A DNA stretch of 64,000 bases from Sepioteuthis lessoniana (lineage: Eukaryota > Mollusca > Cephalopoda > Myopsida > Loliginidae), in NCBI GenBank assembly GCA_963585895.1, contig OY757921.1:82814374-82878373 (forward strand), written 5' to 3'. Under the pieces are notes generated by a model. The model saw only the letters and a list, made by a program, of their open reading frames with translations. It ran no database searches and had not been told where the DNA came from. Positions 43,433 to 54,030 of the stretch are shown piece after piece. The translations under genes were made by a program, and so were the position numbers. Position 1 is the stretch's first letter; each line of letters begins with the position of its first letter.

Positions 43433-43647
43433 CAGATAAATATACCCTCCTGTTGATTGCCAAATTGCCTAAAAGTTATCTGCCTGGTTTTAAATGCAAC
43501 ATTTAAGTATCCGTTTACCTTGATACTAGTGACTCCCACTATTTGTTCTGATCCAATTTTCATAATTAATATCAAATATAAATCGGAAGGGGTCTTTATA
43601 AGCCACCAGATAAAGTACTTTCAATATTATGGTTGTAAATAGTTCAG

Positions 43648-43860
43648 TTAATTGGTTTATTGATTCTATAGCATGTCAACCTTTTGTGGGTTATTTTATT
43701 CTGAAGTCAGTTTAACAATCATAGTCTCTTATTATATACAGTAAAAAAATTTATCTTCAAAATCATTTTATACTTAGACGGAATATGGATTTTTTAAGAA
43801 CTAATGTATTGATAATACCGTCTTAGTGATTTAATTGTTGTGGATAGGGTCCTATCAACT
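43648..43860 (-). mobile_element. VRE-related, old
   Basis: tctatagcatgtcaaccttt, gggttattttattctgaag, then ggatagggtcctatcaa. Diverged interior resembling 44516-44868. Confidence 0.6.
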
Positions 43861-43899
43861 TCTTGTTGAATTTATGAGTCAAAGGAGATGATAACAAGT

Positions 43900-44140
43900 T
43901 TTGGCCTAGTGGGTAGAGTGTTCGCCAATGGTCCGGGAGACCTAGGTTCAATCGCATCATGCCAAAGACTTTAAAAATGATACTTGATACCTCCTTGCTT
44001 AACACTCAGCAGTATAAGGTACGTATCAAGGGTAAAGTGGAGCAATTCAGGAAAAGGAGTAGCGCACTCCCCTACACCTTGGTGTAGTAGCTATTGAGAA
44101 GGGAGCATTCTGGTTGCCCTCGACTAAAGGGAGACAACTT
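43900..44140 (+). mobile_element. SINE-B, full length
   Basis: ttggcctagtgggtagagtg to ccctcgactaaagggagaca. Followed within 10 bp by another SINE-B in the same direction. Confidence 0.9.
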
Positions 44141-44146
44141 TATAAC

Positions 44147-44414
44147 CAAGCCATTGGCCAAATGAGTAGAGCATTTGGCCAATGGTCAGGGTGTCCAGGG
44201 TTCAATCACAGGTCGAGTTGTACCAAAGTCTCAAAAAATAGTACTTGATGCTGCCTCGCTTAATACTCAGTATTATAAGGTACGGATCAAGGGTAAAGTG
44301 GAACAATCCAGGGAATGGAGTAGTGGCCTCCCCTTCACCTCGGTGTAGTAGCTATTGAAAAAGGGAGCCTTCGGGTCACTTTCGACTAAGGTCATCAACT
44401 TTACTTACTTTATA
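44147..44414 (+). mobile_element. SINE-B, full length
   Basis: gccattggccaaatgagtag to aaggtcatcaactttactta. Its subfamily matches 45014-45250 more closely than its neighbour. Confidence 0.9.
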
Positions 44415-44515
44415 GTACTTATTAATGAATAAATGAAAAGATAAGATTTTAAAAACTTATGTTTTAGTGATTTTATGCATGGATCCTTATACACAGGGAT
44501 GTTGCTTTTATTTAT

Positions 44516-44868
44516 TTTGGTTTGTTGTTTTTATAGCATATCAACCATTGTTGGATAATTTCATGCTAAAGTCACTTTAATAATTATGGCCTCTAATTAT
44601 ATGCAAAACAAAAATGCATCTTTCAAAATGTTTCATTCTCTCAAATAGATCTACATAATTTATTGATGGTACCCTAAAAGGTTCCAACATTCTGGGTCAG
44701 AATCAATGTAAAAGTAAGGGCAATGAAAGAGTGACTTCACATCCTCAAAAGTTCAGGAAACTGTTGTCGCAAAAGCAAATGCAGTTTAGAGCCATATCTA
44801 GGGAGCCCTTTTTGGATGGCCTTACCCCTCTGCAGATTTACAGTCAGCAAAATTCTAAAATCCAGTAG
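44516..44868 (-). mobile_element. VRE-related, old subfamily
   Basis: tttttatagcatatcaacca, tggtaccctaaaaggttcc, cccctctgcagatttacag. The interior lacks clear tandem units. Confidence 0.65.
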
Positions 44869-45490
44869 GTATGTATAAATTTCAAAAAATTTTGCTTTCA
44901 ATAGCATATTTAGTTTTTAGTTTAAGAGAAAATTAGCATTAAGAACTTCTACATGTCTCAAATATGTATGCAAACAAGATTGATAACAATCTTATATTTA
45001 TAATACTTATAACCAGGCCATTGGCCGAATGAGTAGAGCATTTGCCAATGGTCAGGGTGTCCAGGGTTCAATCACAGGTCGAGTTGTACCAAAGTCTCAA
45101 AAAATAGTACTTGATGCTGCCTTGCTTAATACTCAGTATTATAAAGTAAGGATCAAGGGTAGAGTGGAACAATCCAGGGCATGGAGTAGCGGCCTCTCCT
45201 ACACCTCGGTGTAGTAGCTATTGAAAAAGGAAGCCTTTGGGTCACCCTCAAAACTGTAGTTGCAAAAGCAAATGCCGTTTAGAGCCATATCTAGGGAGCC
45301 TTTTTTGGATGGCCTTACCCCTCTGCAGATTTACAGTCAGCAAAATTCTAAAATCCAGTAGGTATGTACAAATTTCAAAAAATTTTGCTTTCAACAGCAT
45401 ATTCAGTTTTTAATTTAAGAGAAAATTAGCATTAAGAACTTCTACATGTGTCAAATATGTATGCAAACAAGATTTATAACAATCTTATCG
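44760..45490 (+). repeat. 240-bp direct duplication with SINE-B between copies
   Basis: Copy 1 at about 44760-44998 and copy 2 at about 45248-45490 share gagccatatctagggagcc, agtcagcaaaattctaaaat and tatgcaaacaagattgata, with about 5% differences. The second copy begins directly at the SINE-B end. Confidence 0.9.
45014..45250 (+). mobile_element. SINE-B between duplicated segments
   Basis: gccattggccgaatgagtag to ttgggtcaccctc. Very similar to 44147-44414. Confidence 0.9.
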
Positions 45491-45888
45491 TAACGGTAAT
45501 AATAATTATAAGTTGTGAACAAAGAAATAAAAGCTGTGCTTAATAGTGGATATACATAATAAAAGAGCAGATGTCTTGTTGGAAAAAGAAAAGAGAAAAA
45601 AATTACGAGTCAAAATACAGAAAATGACTTGTTGAAAAAAAAAAAAACACAGAATGAGTAGCAATTCAAAAAATATTGAAAAAGTCAAGCTGATTAGAGA
45701 ACTCTATCAAAAACATAAACTTACTACCTGGGTTTCACTGATAGAATCACTAGTGAAACACTGTCAGAAGGTTATTGGGACAAACAAATAAATATATACA
45801 ATAACAAAGATGAATTAGCTTAGAGAGGGAATAAAACAAAGAGACAGTTAATGATTAAGCAGTCATTTATTTTTGTGCCTACATCTGT
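45491..45888. other. AT-rich low-copy sequence, no gene seen
   Basis: Nothing recognised. Confidence 0.4.
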
Positions 45889-46263
45889 TCAATATTTCAG
45901 ATTTTTTATAAAGTAATTCTTCAGCATATGGGTAAATGACATCACCAACTTTTTATTCATGCAAAGAAGACAAATCTTATCACCCATTTTGTAATTAGGA
46001 GTTCTCCTAAAAATTTCCCATTTCAATATAAGCCCTATACCATGTTTATTTTTATTGTCCCTGAAATATTTAGAGAGTAACATGCTCTTCATATATTTAA
46101 CAAGTACTTTTGAAAGTACCTTAAATAGAACCCTAGTATACATACTTTTGTATTTTACCCATTCATTTGCATTCAGTATATTCACTTTGGGATCAGCCAT
46201 CAAGAGAACATTCCAGCTCTTATATATATAACAATAAACACTAACAATATTAACAATAAACAC
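45889..46263 (-). CDS. Open frame with Penelope-type GIY-YIG C-terminal signature
   Basis: A 124-codon frame. Its C-terminal half reads LILKWEIFRRTPNYKMGD, KICLLCMNKKL, with spacing LKW.I..R...Y..G.K.C.LC..EK. This is the C-terminal part of the GIY-YIG endonuclease domain of Penelope-like retroelements, where paired Cys residues sit after a Trp-containing strand. The N-terminal half is unrelated AT-rich sequence. No reverse transcriptase is adjacent. Confidence 0.45.
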   Translation of the reverse strand: MFIVNIVSVYCYIYKSWNVLLMADPKVNILNANEWVKYKSMYTRVLFKVLSKVLVKYMKSMLLSKYFRDNKNKHGIGLILKWEIFRRTPNYKMGDKICLLCMNKKLVMSFTHMLKNYFIKNLKY

Positions 46264-46302
46264 TATATAAACAAAAAGAAATTTTTGGATTTATATTCAA
46301 AT

Positions 46303-46304
46303 AT

Positions 46305-46337
<33 letters not shown>

Positions 46338-46410
46338 ATGTGTGTGTGTGTGTGTTTGTTATAGGTCCAAAGAAAGAATAAAAATATATCTTAAAATAGC
46401 TAGGTCCATG

Positions 46411-46442
<32 letters not shown>

Positions 46443-46482
46443 GGATGTATGTATATTGTATGTATGTATGTATGTATATTGC
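46303..46482. repeat. (TA)n, (TG)n and (TATG)n microsatellites
   Basis: TG run 46318-46358, TA run 46410-46435, TATG/TGTA run 46440-46478. Confidence 0.9.
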
Positions 46483-46509
46483 CCTGTAAACAGGGTTTAG
46501 AATATGCCA

Positions 46510-47245
46510 AATGCATCTTCTGTAAAGTGGTAAAACTTCATTCTTAGTTGAAATAGAAATGTTTTAAGAGCTAGTGTATTGATGTTGTTTAAAATCATTT
46601 TAAACATTATCACAAACTGATCTATTTGGCTCAGATGGTTCCTTAATAGGTACTACCACTCCTGATTAGAGTGAACTTGGGAGTAATACTATATTTTGTT
46701 AAAAGTTTTGCAATATTTGGGTACATGCAAGTCTGTAACACATATGTCATGTAACTGAAGCTCTTTAAGCCCTAGGATATCCCCTCTATAGATGTTAGCA
46801 TCAAGGTAGTTGGTGCCCAGACACATTGTGCATTACTTCACTGTGTGATTTGTAAGCCACAAAGATGAATGTGCAATGTAATCTAATTTGGTTTACAAAT
46901 TTGAACTAGGCCATAATGTGTGGAAGCGACTAAAAATATTTGTTGTGTGAAAGATGCATCTGATCACAGTACATTAACCAGATGGTTGAAGAAATTTCGT
47001 TTGGGTTGCAAGAATCTTGATGATTAGGCAAACTTGACAGTTCAGTGTGGTTTGTCTCTTTCATAGTAAAAGCAACCAGATGGAACAAATTATGCCTTGT
47101 GTTACCAAAATGATGCTGAACTTTTGACTTGCCCTAATAGCAATAAAGGAGTGACTCCTCACTCCCCCATAACTCTAGATGTGGAGTCTCAAAACTGGAT
47201 ACGGTTTAGTGTCATATGCAGGACATGGATATTATGGCCGAGTTG
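46510..47245 (-). mobile_element. VRE-related, old, split by a mariner remnant
   Basis: ggtactaccactcctgatta and gaacttgggagtaat before the insert; tagcaataaaggagtgactc and ggtttagtgtcatatgcagg after it. Confidence 0.6.
46690..47136 (+). mobile_element. Internally deleted mariner-like element
   Basis: The + strand codes DHSTLTRWLKKFRLGCKNLD, the N-terminal helix-turn-helix region of a mariner transposase, then a jump to MPCVTKMMLNF. Ends tattttgttaaaagttttgc and gctgaacttttgacttgcc are weak inverted repeats. TA-type target inside a VRE. Confidence 0.65.
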
Positions 47246-47261
47246 TAAATCTCATGTATAT

Positions 47262-47523
47262 ATTGTCCTACCACTCTCCACGAGCAGGACGGGACATAAG
47301 GTCAGTTTTTAAGCAGAGTTTAACAGGTTTGAATTCAGAATTTTCTTTCTGGTTGCCATACCATGGTTAAAGAGCCTAGTGTCTGTTCTACTATTTACCT
47401 ATAGCTAGAAGAAGAGAAGTGAATTAGCACAATGTGAAATGCAAACAGCCTCATCTAGGATTTGAACTCTGGCCACTGTGTCCATTTCCAATGACAATGA
47501 ACATTAAATAACGAGTGCTTCCA
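47262..47523 (-). mobile_element. SINE-A, diverged
   Basis: gagtttaacaggtttgaatt, tactatttacctatagctag, ggatttgaactctggcc. Confidence 0.75.
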
Positions 47524-47665
47524 ACAAATCTTGCAAATCTCATAAATTTACAATGCATGTAAGTCTCATTAAATTTGTAGGATGCCTTAGTCCTGTAATT
47601 CATAGAAAATTAGTAGAATGTATCATACTAATCAATTCTATGCAGATTACAATGAATGATCAAAG

Positions 47666-48166
47666 TGTAACATATTGACCCTCGTCCCAGTTGTCAATCA
47701 AGAAACAGGTGCATCCGGTTGAAGATATCAGGGTATCACCTTGACCTGTGGACAGGTTGAATTCGGTGCAATTGCAATGCCCACAAGAAGCAGGTGGGCG
47801 TCAAACAATTATATAACCGGGTGCCACAGACAGCTCGGGTTAGTTGGAGTCAGTTGCAGTTGGGGTTCGAGTTGCAGTTCAAGGCAGTGAGAACCAGCTC
47901 AAGACAGAGGGCTTGGGCCCTCAGGACCCCGGTTGAGCAGCCCAGCAGAATGAGAAAGAACTGCTTCTATAGTCAGAGGAACTTGGGGTCAATATGTTGC
48001 AGTCTGTTCCTTCTCCAACTCACTTCTCACACACACCCTTTTGCAACCCTTTTGCAACCCTTTCGAGAATAAAGTGTGAGAGGTATGTTTTTCTAAAGAA
48101 GTGTGTTCATTCATCATTATTGTTGATTATGTTTCCGTATATATATGTATACTTATAGTTGTATCA
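47666..48166 (+). mobile_element. Solo LTR (fossil)
   Basis: Starts tgtaacatattgacc like the copy at 55697. It holds a tatataacc promoter-like block near 47810 and an aataaagtgtgagag polyadenylation region near 48068. The right end is less clear. No internal region; old. Confidence 0.8.
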
Positions 48167-48261
48167 CGGCTATACAACAAAAGTAATAGGAATATACTTT
48201 TAATGGTTTATTCAACAGTTTAGTCCTGTGCTCATCGGCGCTTCATATTTAGGAGACTGAC

Positions 48262-48515
48262 ACAAAACAACCATTGATGGAAATGGACTCAGGGAATTGA
48301 GTTCAAATCCTGGATGAGGCTGTTTGTATTTCATTTCCTCTTCTCTCCATCTCAACTATAGGTAGATAGTATGAAATATTTGGCTGTTTAGTCTTGATAT
48401 AGCAATTAATCAAGGTGAAAGAAAAACTTGATTCAAACAAGCTCTACACTGCTTAGAAAAAAACAAACATTGACCATGTGTCTCATTCTGCCTGTGGTGG
48501 AGGGGTTAGGCACAA
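48262..48515 (+). mobile_element. SINE-A, diverged
   Basis: accattgatggaaatggact, gagttcaaatcctgg, core cut short, end cctgtggtggaggggttagg. Confidence 0.7.
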
Positions 48516-48588
48516 AAAAATCTCCCTGTTCACATTTTTTTTCATCTCCAATCAACCTTATACTAGTAGAACCTTCCCATTTAGTCTT

Positions 48589-49159
48589 TTGCCCAGTCAG
48601 CGGGGGCTGTAGAATACACCGACTGCTATTCTGCAGAGGAGTAAGACCCCCCTCCAACAAGTGTCCTGGATATGACACTAAACAATCTGATGGTAAAGTT
48701 CCAGCAGTGCTGGAAATTTGGGGAATGCGGAGTACCCCTTCATTGCCATTGCTCCCAGGTCCACTCTGGTCAAGCGTGGTAGCGCCTGATTGGGCCCTAT
48801 TTACGAGTTAAATAGAACTAACAGCATTCTTATGCTAAACTAAATTGTTTCAGTAAACTGAATAGCTTGAAATAGAAACGTTTTTGACAATTAAACCGTA
48901 CTTACACTTAAACTGTGTGCTTATGCTTAACTGAATTATTTCAAATAGAACTGTTTTTCGACATTAAAACTGTATTTACACTTAACTGAATTATTACATA
49001 TAACTGCTTGAATAGTTAGAAATGGGAATGTTTTTGACAATTAAACTGTACTTATGCTAAACTGAACTGTTTTAAATAGAACAGATTATTTACATAAAAA
49101 TGGATTTGGCGTTAAATAACCTACAAAGGTTGATATGCTATAAAACCAACCAAACCAAA
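48589..49159 (+). mobile_element. VRE with 12-bp target duplication
   Basis: Flanked by ccatttagtctt (48577-48588 and 49160-49171). 571 bp; 5' domain, about five units, tail ggcgttaaataacctacaaa and (aacc)n. Very close to the copies at 41189 and 59946. Confidence 0.95.
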
Positions 49160-49171
49160 CCATTTAGTCTT

Positions 49172-49646
49172 GCACAACATAATTTTCTTCTTTATATTTT
49201 CTTTCATCTCTATTATACCAAGTAAATGTACTAAAATATTTCAATTCTACGCAGCAGGTGTTATTTTGATATCTAACTTTACCTTATCTCTATTTAACAA
49301 GGTTTCATTTTCAAGACAAAGATGCAACTCCACATTGCAAAGTGTAACTATTTCAGGAAAGGTCATTAAGTACTTTATCTTTAAAATTCAGTAAATTATT
49401 TGGTAGTACAAAAGTGTGAATATGAACATTTGATTACGCAAGTCAGTGAGGAAAAGAAGCATTTAAAGAAAACAACTCTATTCAAACTCATTTACAATAT
49501 ACACCTGCAAATGTTTTGATGTTTAATAAAAAACATGTATATACAAGAAACTATGCAATGGTTTTTATACTTAACCAATTTATACAGATTTGACTAAAAT
49601 TATTGGTGCAGTCTAACTTTTCTTAGTTTATTGAAAATAGTAATCA
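49172..49646. other. AT-rich low-copy sequence, no gene recognised
   Basis: An open + frame at 49170-49394 is rich in Phe/Ile/Ser with no domain. No repeat recognised. Confidence 0.4.
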
Positions 49647-50290
49647 AAATATGACACAAGGTTAAACTTTGCGTGGAATAAAGCTGGTTTGAAGTCAGAG
49701 TTTTCCTACTTCTAGTCATGTTGCTTAACGAAGGCTAAAGGATCCAGTCTACCTTACTACCCATAGCTTATCCTGTTGGCTGGGGCTGTAGAAATCACCA
49801 ACTGCTTCTCCGCAGAGGAGTAAGACGAGTGTCCTGATTATAACACTAAACAATCTGATGGTGAGGTTCCAGTGATGTTGGAGCTTTCATTGCCATTGCT
49901 CCCAGGTCCACTCTGGCCTGGAGTGGTAGCACCTGATAGGGTCCTCCTATCTATGGGTCAAATAGAACTAAACTTTGTACTTATGGCAAACTGAATTGTT
50001 TGAAATAGAACTGTTTGACATTTAACTGTATAAACAAAAACGTATACTTATTCTAAACTGAATTGTTTGAACTTTTTTTTAAAATCAAAATGGCTTAATA
50101 AACATTAAATGACCTGAAAAGAGTTGATACACCATAAAGCAAAACAACCAGCCAACCAATACTACCCGTAGCCAGGGGAAAACAGGATTCATGCCTTTCT
50201 TAAGGACAGAGGGAAATGCAAACAGATTTGTCCAGGTTGCCGATTCTATTGCCTACAACAATGACTGTTATACTAAGAGTAGCTCTCAAA
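49647..50290 (-). mobile_element. SINE-A, split by a VRE
   Basis: Left part atatgacacaaggttaaact to tactacccatagc; right part resumes tactacccgtagccagggga and runs to the head. The VRE between them is flanked by this 13-bp duplicated SINE sequence. Confidence 0.8.
49768..50159 (+). mobile_element. VRE inserted in SINE-A, 13-bp target duplication
   Basis: Flanked by tactaccc(a/g)tagc at 49755-49767 and 50160-50172. Shortened 5' domain and about two internal units, tail ccataaagcaaaacaacc. Confidence 0.9.
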
Positions 50291-50327
50291 TTAAATGATA
50301 TGAATAAATATATTTGTAAAAATATAA

Positions 50328-50370
<43 letters not shown>

Positions 50371-50524
50371 TTATAAATATATTTGTAAAAATTACCTACA
50401 ATACAGAGGAAAGTATAGATATGAGATTAGGAAATATATACAACTGAAATTATCAATATTTCATTTTAAATAATAGTAAAGAAAAGAAAATATTATTTTA
50501 TATCCAAAATTAATGGCATGAGAA

Positions 50525-51115
50525 AATTGATAACCTGTTGTGTATCTTTTTTTTAGCTGTAACATTTTCTCATCTTTTTTGATAACCTGTAACTAGATTA
50601 GAAAAAAAAACATCTGCAGGGATATTTTGCAACTCTTTCCATGCATAAACTTTTCAGTTGTCATAGATTTGTTGATTTTCTGCCTTTTATATGTTTTGTC
50701 AATTTATTCTGCAACTTCTCAATTGGATCCAAATCAGAATTCTGTGTAGGCCAAGGTAAAACATTCATTTTATTATATATTTCTGGACTAATTTACAAGT
50801 ATATTTTGGATCATTCTCATCCATAAAACTCCAACCATGAATCAGATTTCAAACAAACACTTTCAATATGAAATCCAATACTTTATAATAATTCTTTTTC
50901 GTTATACTATTTACTTTATTAAAAGTCATCTTCCTGTTCTTCTTGATAAAAAACACCCCTAATATATAATATTTCATCCTTGATGTTTTGTTAAGGGAAT
51001 GGTGATCTCTGGATTTAAAGCATCACTTTATGTTGACAATTTCTTGGCACTATGCTACCAAAATTCTACTTTTGTCTCATGTGACTATATATATTCTTCC
51101 AGGATAAAATGGGGT
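50525..51115 (-). mobile_element. Tc1-like transposase remnant
   Basis: The minus strand codes GWSFMDENDPKYTCKLVQKY, then NVLPWPTQNSDLDPIEKLQ and LKSFCMERVAK in shifting frames. The first block is the second catalytic Asp region (QQDNDPKHTS in intact Tc1), and SPDLNPIE carries the final Glu. The C-terminal end reads RYTTGY. Frameshifts and stops; terminal repeats not found. Confidence 0.75.
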
Positions 51116-51222
51116 TAGTAATATGCGTAGAAGCGATACCATAGCTAATGAGGATTTTCCGAGGCGTGGTTATTGCTAGTTGAAAACTATTCTTCCAGGA
51201 TAAAATGAGGCTAGTAATATGT
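51088..51222 (+). repeat. 34-bp direct repeat pair
   Basis: attcttccaggataaaatg plus ggttagtaatatg occurs at about 51091-51125 and 51188-51221. Confidence 0.8.
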
Positions 51223-51289
51223 TCATTTGCAAATGCTAGATGAGATATTTAATGACTAACCAGTAATGTCCAAAGAAAGACATTTATAT

Positions 51290-51680
51290 TTTTATCTTGA
51301 AGTTATTTCTGGATTAACCCTTAATGAATAGCCAGTAATGGTCATAGTAAGACATTCATTTTCTTGTCTTGAAGATATTTCTGGATTAACCCTTAATGAA
51401 TAGCCAATAATGGTCATAGTAAGACATTCATTTTCTTGTCTTGAAGTTATTTCTGGATTAACCCTTAATGAATAGCCAGTAATGGTCATAGTAAGACATT
51501 CATTTTCTTGTCTTGAAGATATTTCAGGATTAACCCTTAATGAATAGCCAATAATGGTCATAGTAAGACATTCATTTTCTTGTCTTGAAGATATTTCTGG
51601 ATTAGCCCTTAATGAATAGCCAGTAATGGTCATATTAAGGCATTCATTTTCTTGTCTTGAAAATATTTCTGGATTCACCT
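51290..51680 (-). repeat. 72-bp minisatellite, about five units, open frame
   Basis: The + unit tggattaacccttaatgaat, agccagtaatggtcatag, taagacattcattttctt, gtcttgaagatatttc is 72 bp, a multiple of three. The minus strand is open through all units, repeating NPEISSRQENECLTMTITGY with SLRV. Substitutions between units rarely alter the peptide grossly. No start, promoter or family is recognised. Confidence 0.85.
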
Positions 51681-51829
51681 TAACTGTATGGAAACTGATT
51701 ATTCTCACTTCTGTGCATGTGCACTTGAGACACAAGTTGACTCATTTTTGATAGCGGTGTAATTTCTGGAATTATTCACATTTCCTGATATTGAACACAC
51801 AATTTTTTCTACTGGCCAATAGAATGATA

Positions 51830-52433
51830 GTTGGTTTGCTGGTTGTGTTTTACAGCATATCAACTCTTATAGGTGATTTAATGCCAAATCCTGTTCCTTC
51901 ATATATAAATATAAGGGGTATCTCAAAATAGATGCAACCCATTAATGTGATAATGATTTATTACTGAGACAAGTGCAATGGTGGTCATTTGGAACACGTC
52001 CTGCAAAAAATGCATTCTTTGAGCTAGAGTCAGTTTTTGTTATTGTTATTATTTCAGCTTCCAGGACATGAAATCTTTTTTGGAGTTTCTTATCTCAGTA
52101 ATAAATTATTATCCTATTAATGAGTTGTATTTATTTTGAGATAGTTTTGAATAAGTTTGTCTCCAAATAAGTAGTGATGCAAAATATTTTTTCCTCTCTT
52201 GTCCAAGGCATTGTGTGAGAAGATAAATAGTTGTTATACTGTTTTCAAATTTGAAACAAAAAAGAACTGAACATTATTATTATTAGATTTATCAGCTATC
52301 ACATGGGTCCTGTGTATATTGAGACACCCTGTATATAATTTGTAAATAAATATTTTGTTGGTAACAAGGCTCATTTGTTTATACACAGTTAAATGGTTTC
52401 AACTATTGCAATTTAACACTTATAATTCTATAA
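51830..52433 (-). mobile_element. VRE subfamily 2 with a MITE insert
   Basis: Tail acagcatatcaactcttata and tttaatgccaaatcctgtt, then the MITE at 51898-52338, then gtaaataaatattttgttgg and second-type unit cagttaaatggtttcaact. Confidence 0.75.
51898..52338. mobile_element. MITE with outer and inner inverted repeats
   Basis: Outer ends ataaggggtatctcaaaata and the complement of tattgagacaccctgtatat. Inside, gataatgatttattactgag pairs with ctcagtaataaattattatc over about 55 bp (51917-51972 against 52090-52146). Non-coding. Confidence 0.75.
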
Positions 52434-52606
52434 GGAATGTGGAGAATTTCAACATTGTCATTACTTCCAGGTCCACGCTGACCCAGACTGGTCGTACCTG
52501 TTAGGGTCCCAGCATTGCATCAAATAGAACTGTTTAATCATACTGGAAACCATTTAACTGCAAATAGAATTATAAGTGTTAAATTGCAATAGTTGAAACC
52601 ATTGTT
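52388..52606. repeat. Inverted repeat, arms about 41 bp
   Basis: ggtttcaactattgcaattt to ataattctat (52393-52433) is complementary to atagaattataagtgttaaa to gttgaaacc (52565-52604). Between them lies a VRE 5'-domain piece in + orientation, so two oppositely oriented VRE parts are joined here. Confidence 0.85.
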
Positions 52607-52633
52607 TATAAAAAGCCCAGGGTTAGTTTACAT

Positions 52634-52745
52634 GTTTACATATATATCTTGGATCACTGTTATGTATAAAGCTCCAACCATGAATCAGATTTCTGACAAA
52701 CACTTTCAATTTGACATCCAATATTTTATGATAATCCCCTTTTTT
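52634..52745 (-). mobile_element. Tc1-like fragment
   Basis: ccaaccatgaatcagatttc and acactttcaatttgacatcc match 50833-50890. Confidence 0.7.
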
Positions 52746-52754
52746 AATTGGGAA

Positions 52755-52965
52755 GGAGTCCCCATGGCACAGTGGTTAATGTGCTGGACTGTGATATCGT
52801 CATAAGCCAGTTTGAAATCCAGTCATGTTATTACATTTATTTTTGGACAAATACTCTCAGAAAAGCTAAGAACCTCCTTATCTCTACCAGCTATGTCTTA
52901 AATAGTATGACTATTGTCCTACAAGGACAGCTTTGGTATGATAAAACTTATGAAGGTTAAAATTG
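52755..52965 (+). mobile_element. SINE-C, longest copy
   Basis: Head ggagtccccatggcacagtg with A box, gtttgaaatccagtcatg as B box, body with aatactctcagaaaagctaa. Confidence 0.7.
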
Positions 52966-54030
52966 CATAAAAGACAGAAACCAAACTTTTATGAAGCTTT
53001 ATGTCTCTTTTTTAAGGTAACACCTGCAAAGCATGTTTTTCTTTGGATTGAAACCTTCACCTTGATGTCTTCAAATGAGCTATGTGTTGCATTTGGGTCT
53101 TCATTATCTATGATGTTTCTTCAAACTTCTTTGATCTTTGTTAACAGCTCTGATCACCTGTCAGTCTTCCTTGTTTATGACTTTACTTTCCCAGCCTGTT
53201 ACTATTCTACTCCTCCCCTAAATTTGTAAGATCAAATATATACATAGTTCACAGCTGAACACAACTCAAATTGACCTCATGATAACATGGTCTACTCACA
53301 ATATGTAACGAAATCTGATGAAGGCTTTTTGCTACCTCATTACTTTTAGTCTAAGCCATTGTTTCTTTGAGAAGAGTTTCTTGAAAATTTCACCAGACAA
53401 ATCTTCCAAATCTCCTTATAAACTCTGGAACTTTCTGTCAGTTTTAAACTTATCTATTATAGATTCTACTAGTGAATTCACATAATGTCGCTTTGCACTA
53501 AGCCCTGCAGGTGGTTTGGTCACTTTGCAATTGGCTCACTATATCCTAATTAAAAAAATTGTGAATTTAGACACCAGTGAAATTCCTTACCTTATTGTGG
53601 CTCTGGTCTTTAAATAGACTTTTTATTTTTTTTAACAGTTCCCCTAACTGATTTTTCAAGAATTCTTTTCATAAAAATAATAATTCCTCCAACATTTATT
53701 ATGACTGATCAAAACTTTTAAGGCTTGGAATTTTCAAATTGACTGGTTTGATTTGGAAAGCAAGGCTTAGTTATAAAGGATAAATACTATAGGTTTGTCT
53801 CACCAAATTTTGTTCATTTGGTTTGTGTTAACTTTATTTATACCATATATCTTAGTTGATGCTTCGGGATGGGTCGTCAGTGATGTTTCCTTTGGGTTCA
53901 TGGGGGGTTTCGGGTCTTTCAACATCAGACCCCCTCATGCAAATGACCCAGTTGGCATCGATCTAACTCCAACTCCCATCCCAGCAGCTAAACTGTGCAT
54001 CCACACAAGGAGAAAAAAAAATGACCACAG
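52966..54030. other. Low-copy sequence, no gene recognised
   Basis: About 1 kb without the repeat families seen elsewhere. Open + frames (52963-53229, 53795-54040) show no domain. 53860-53960 has a locally higher GC content (gggatgggtcgtcagtgatg). Confidence 0.4.

Noticed and set aside
48428-48811. 127-codon open frame
   Set aside because: It runs across a SINE-A end and the VRE 5' domain; similar frames occur in other VRE copies.
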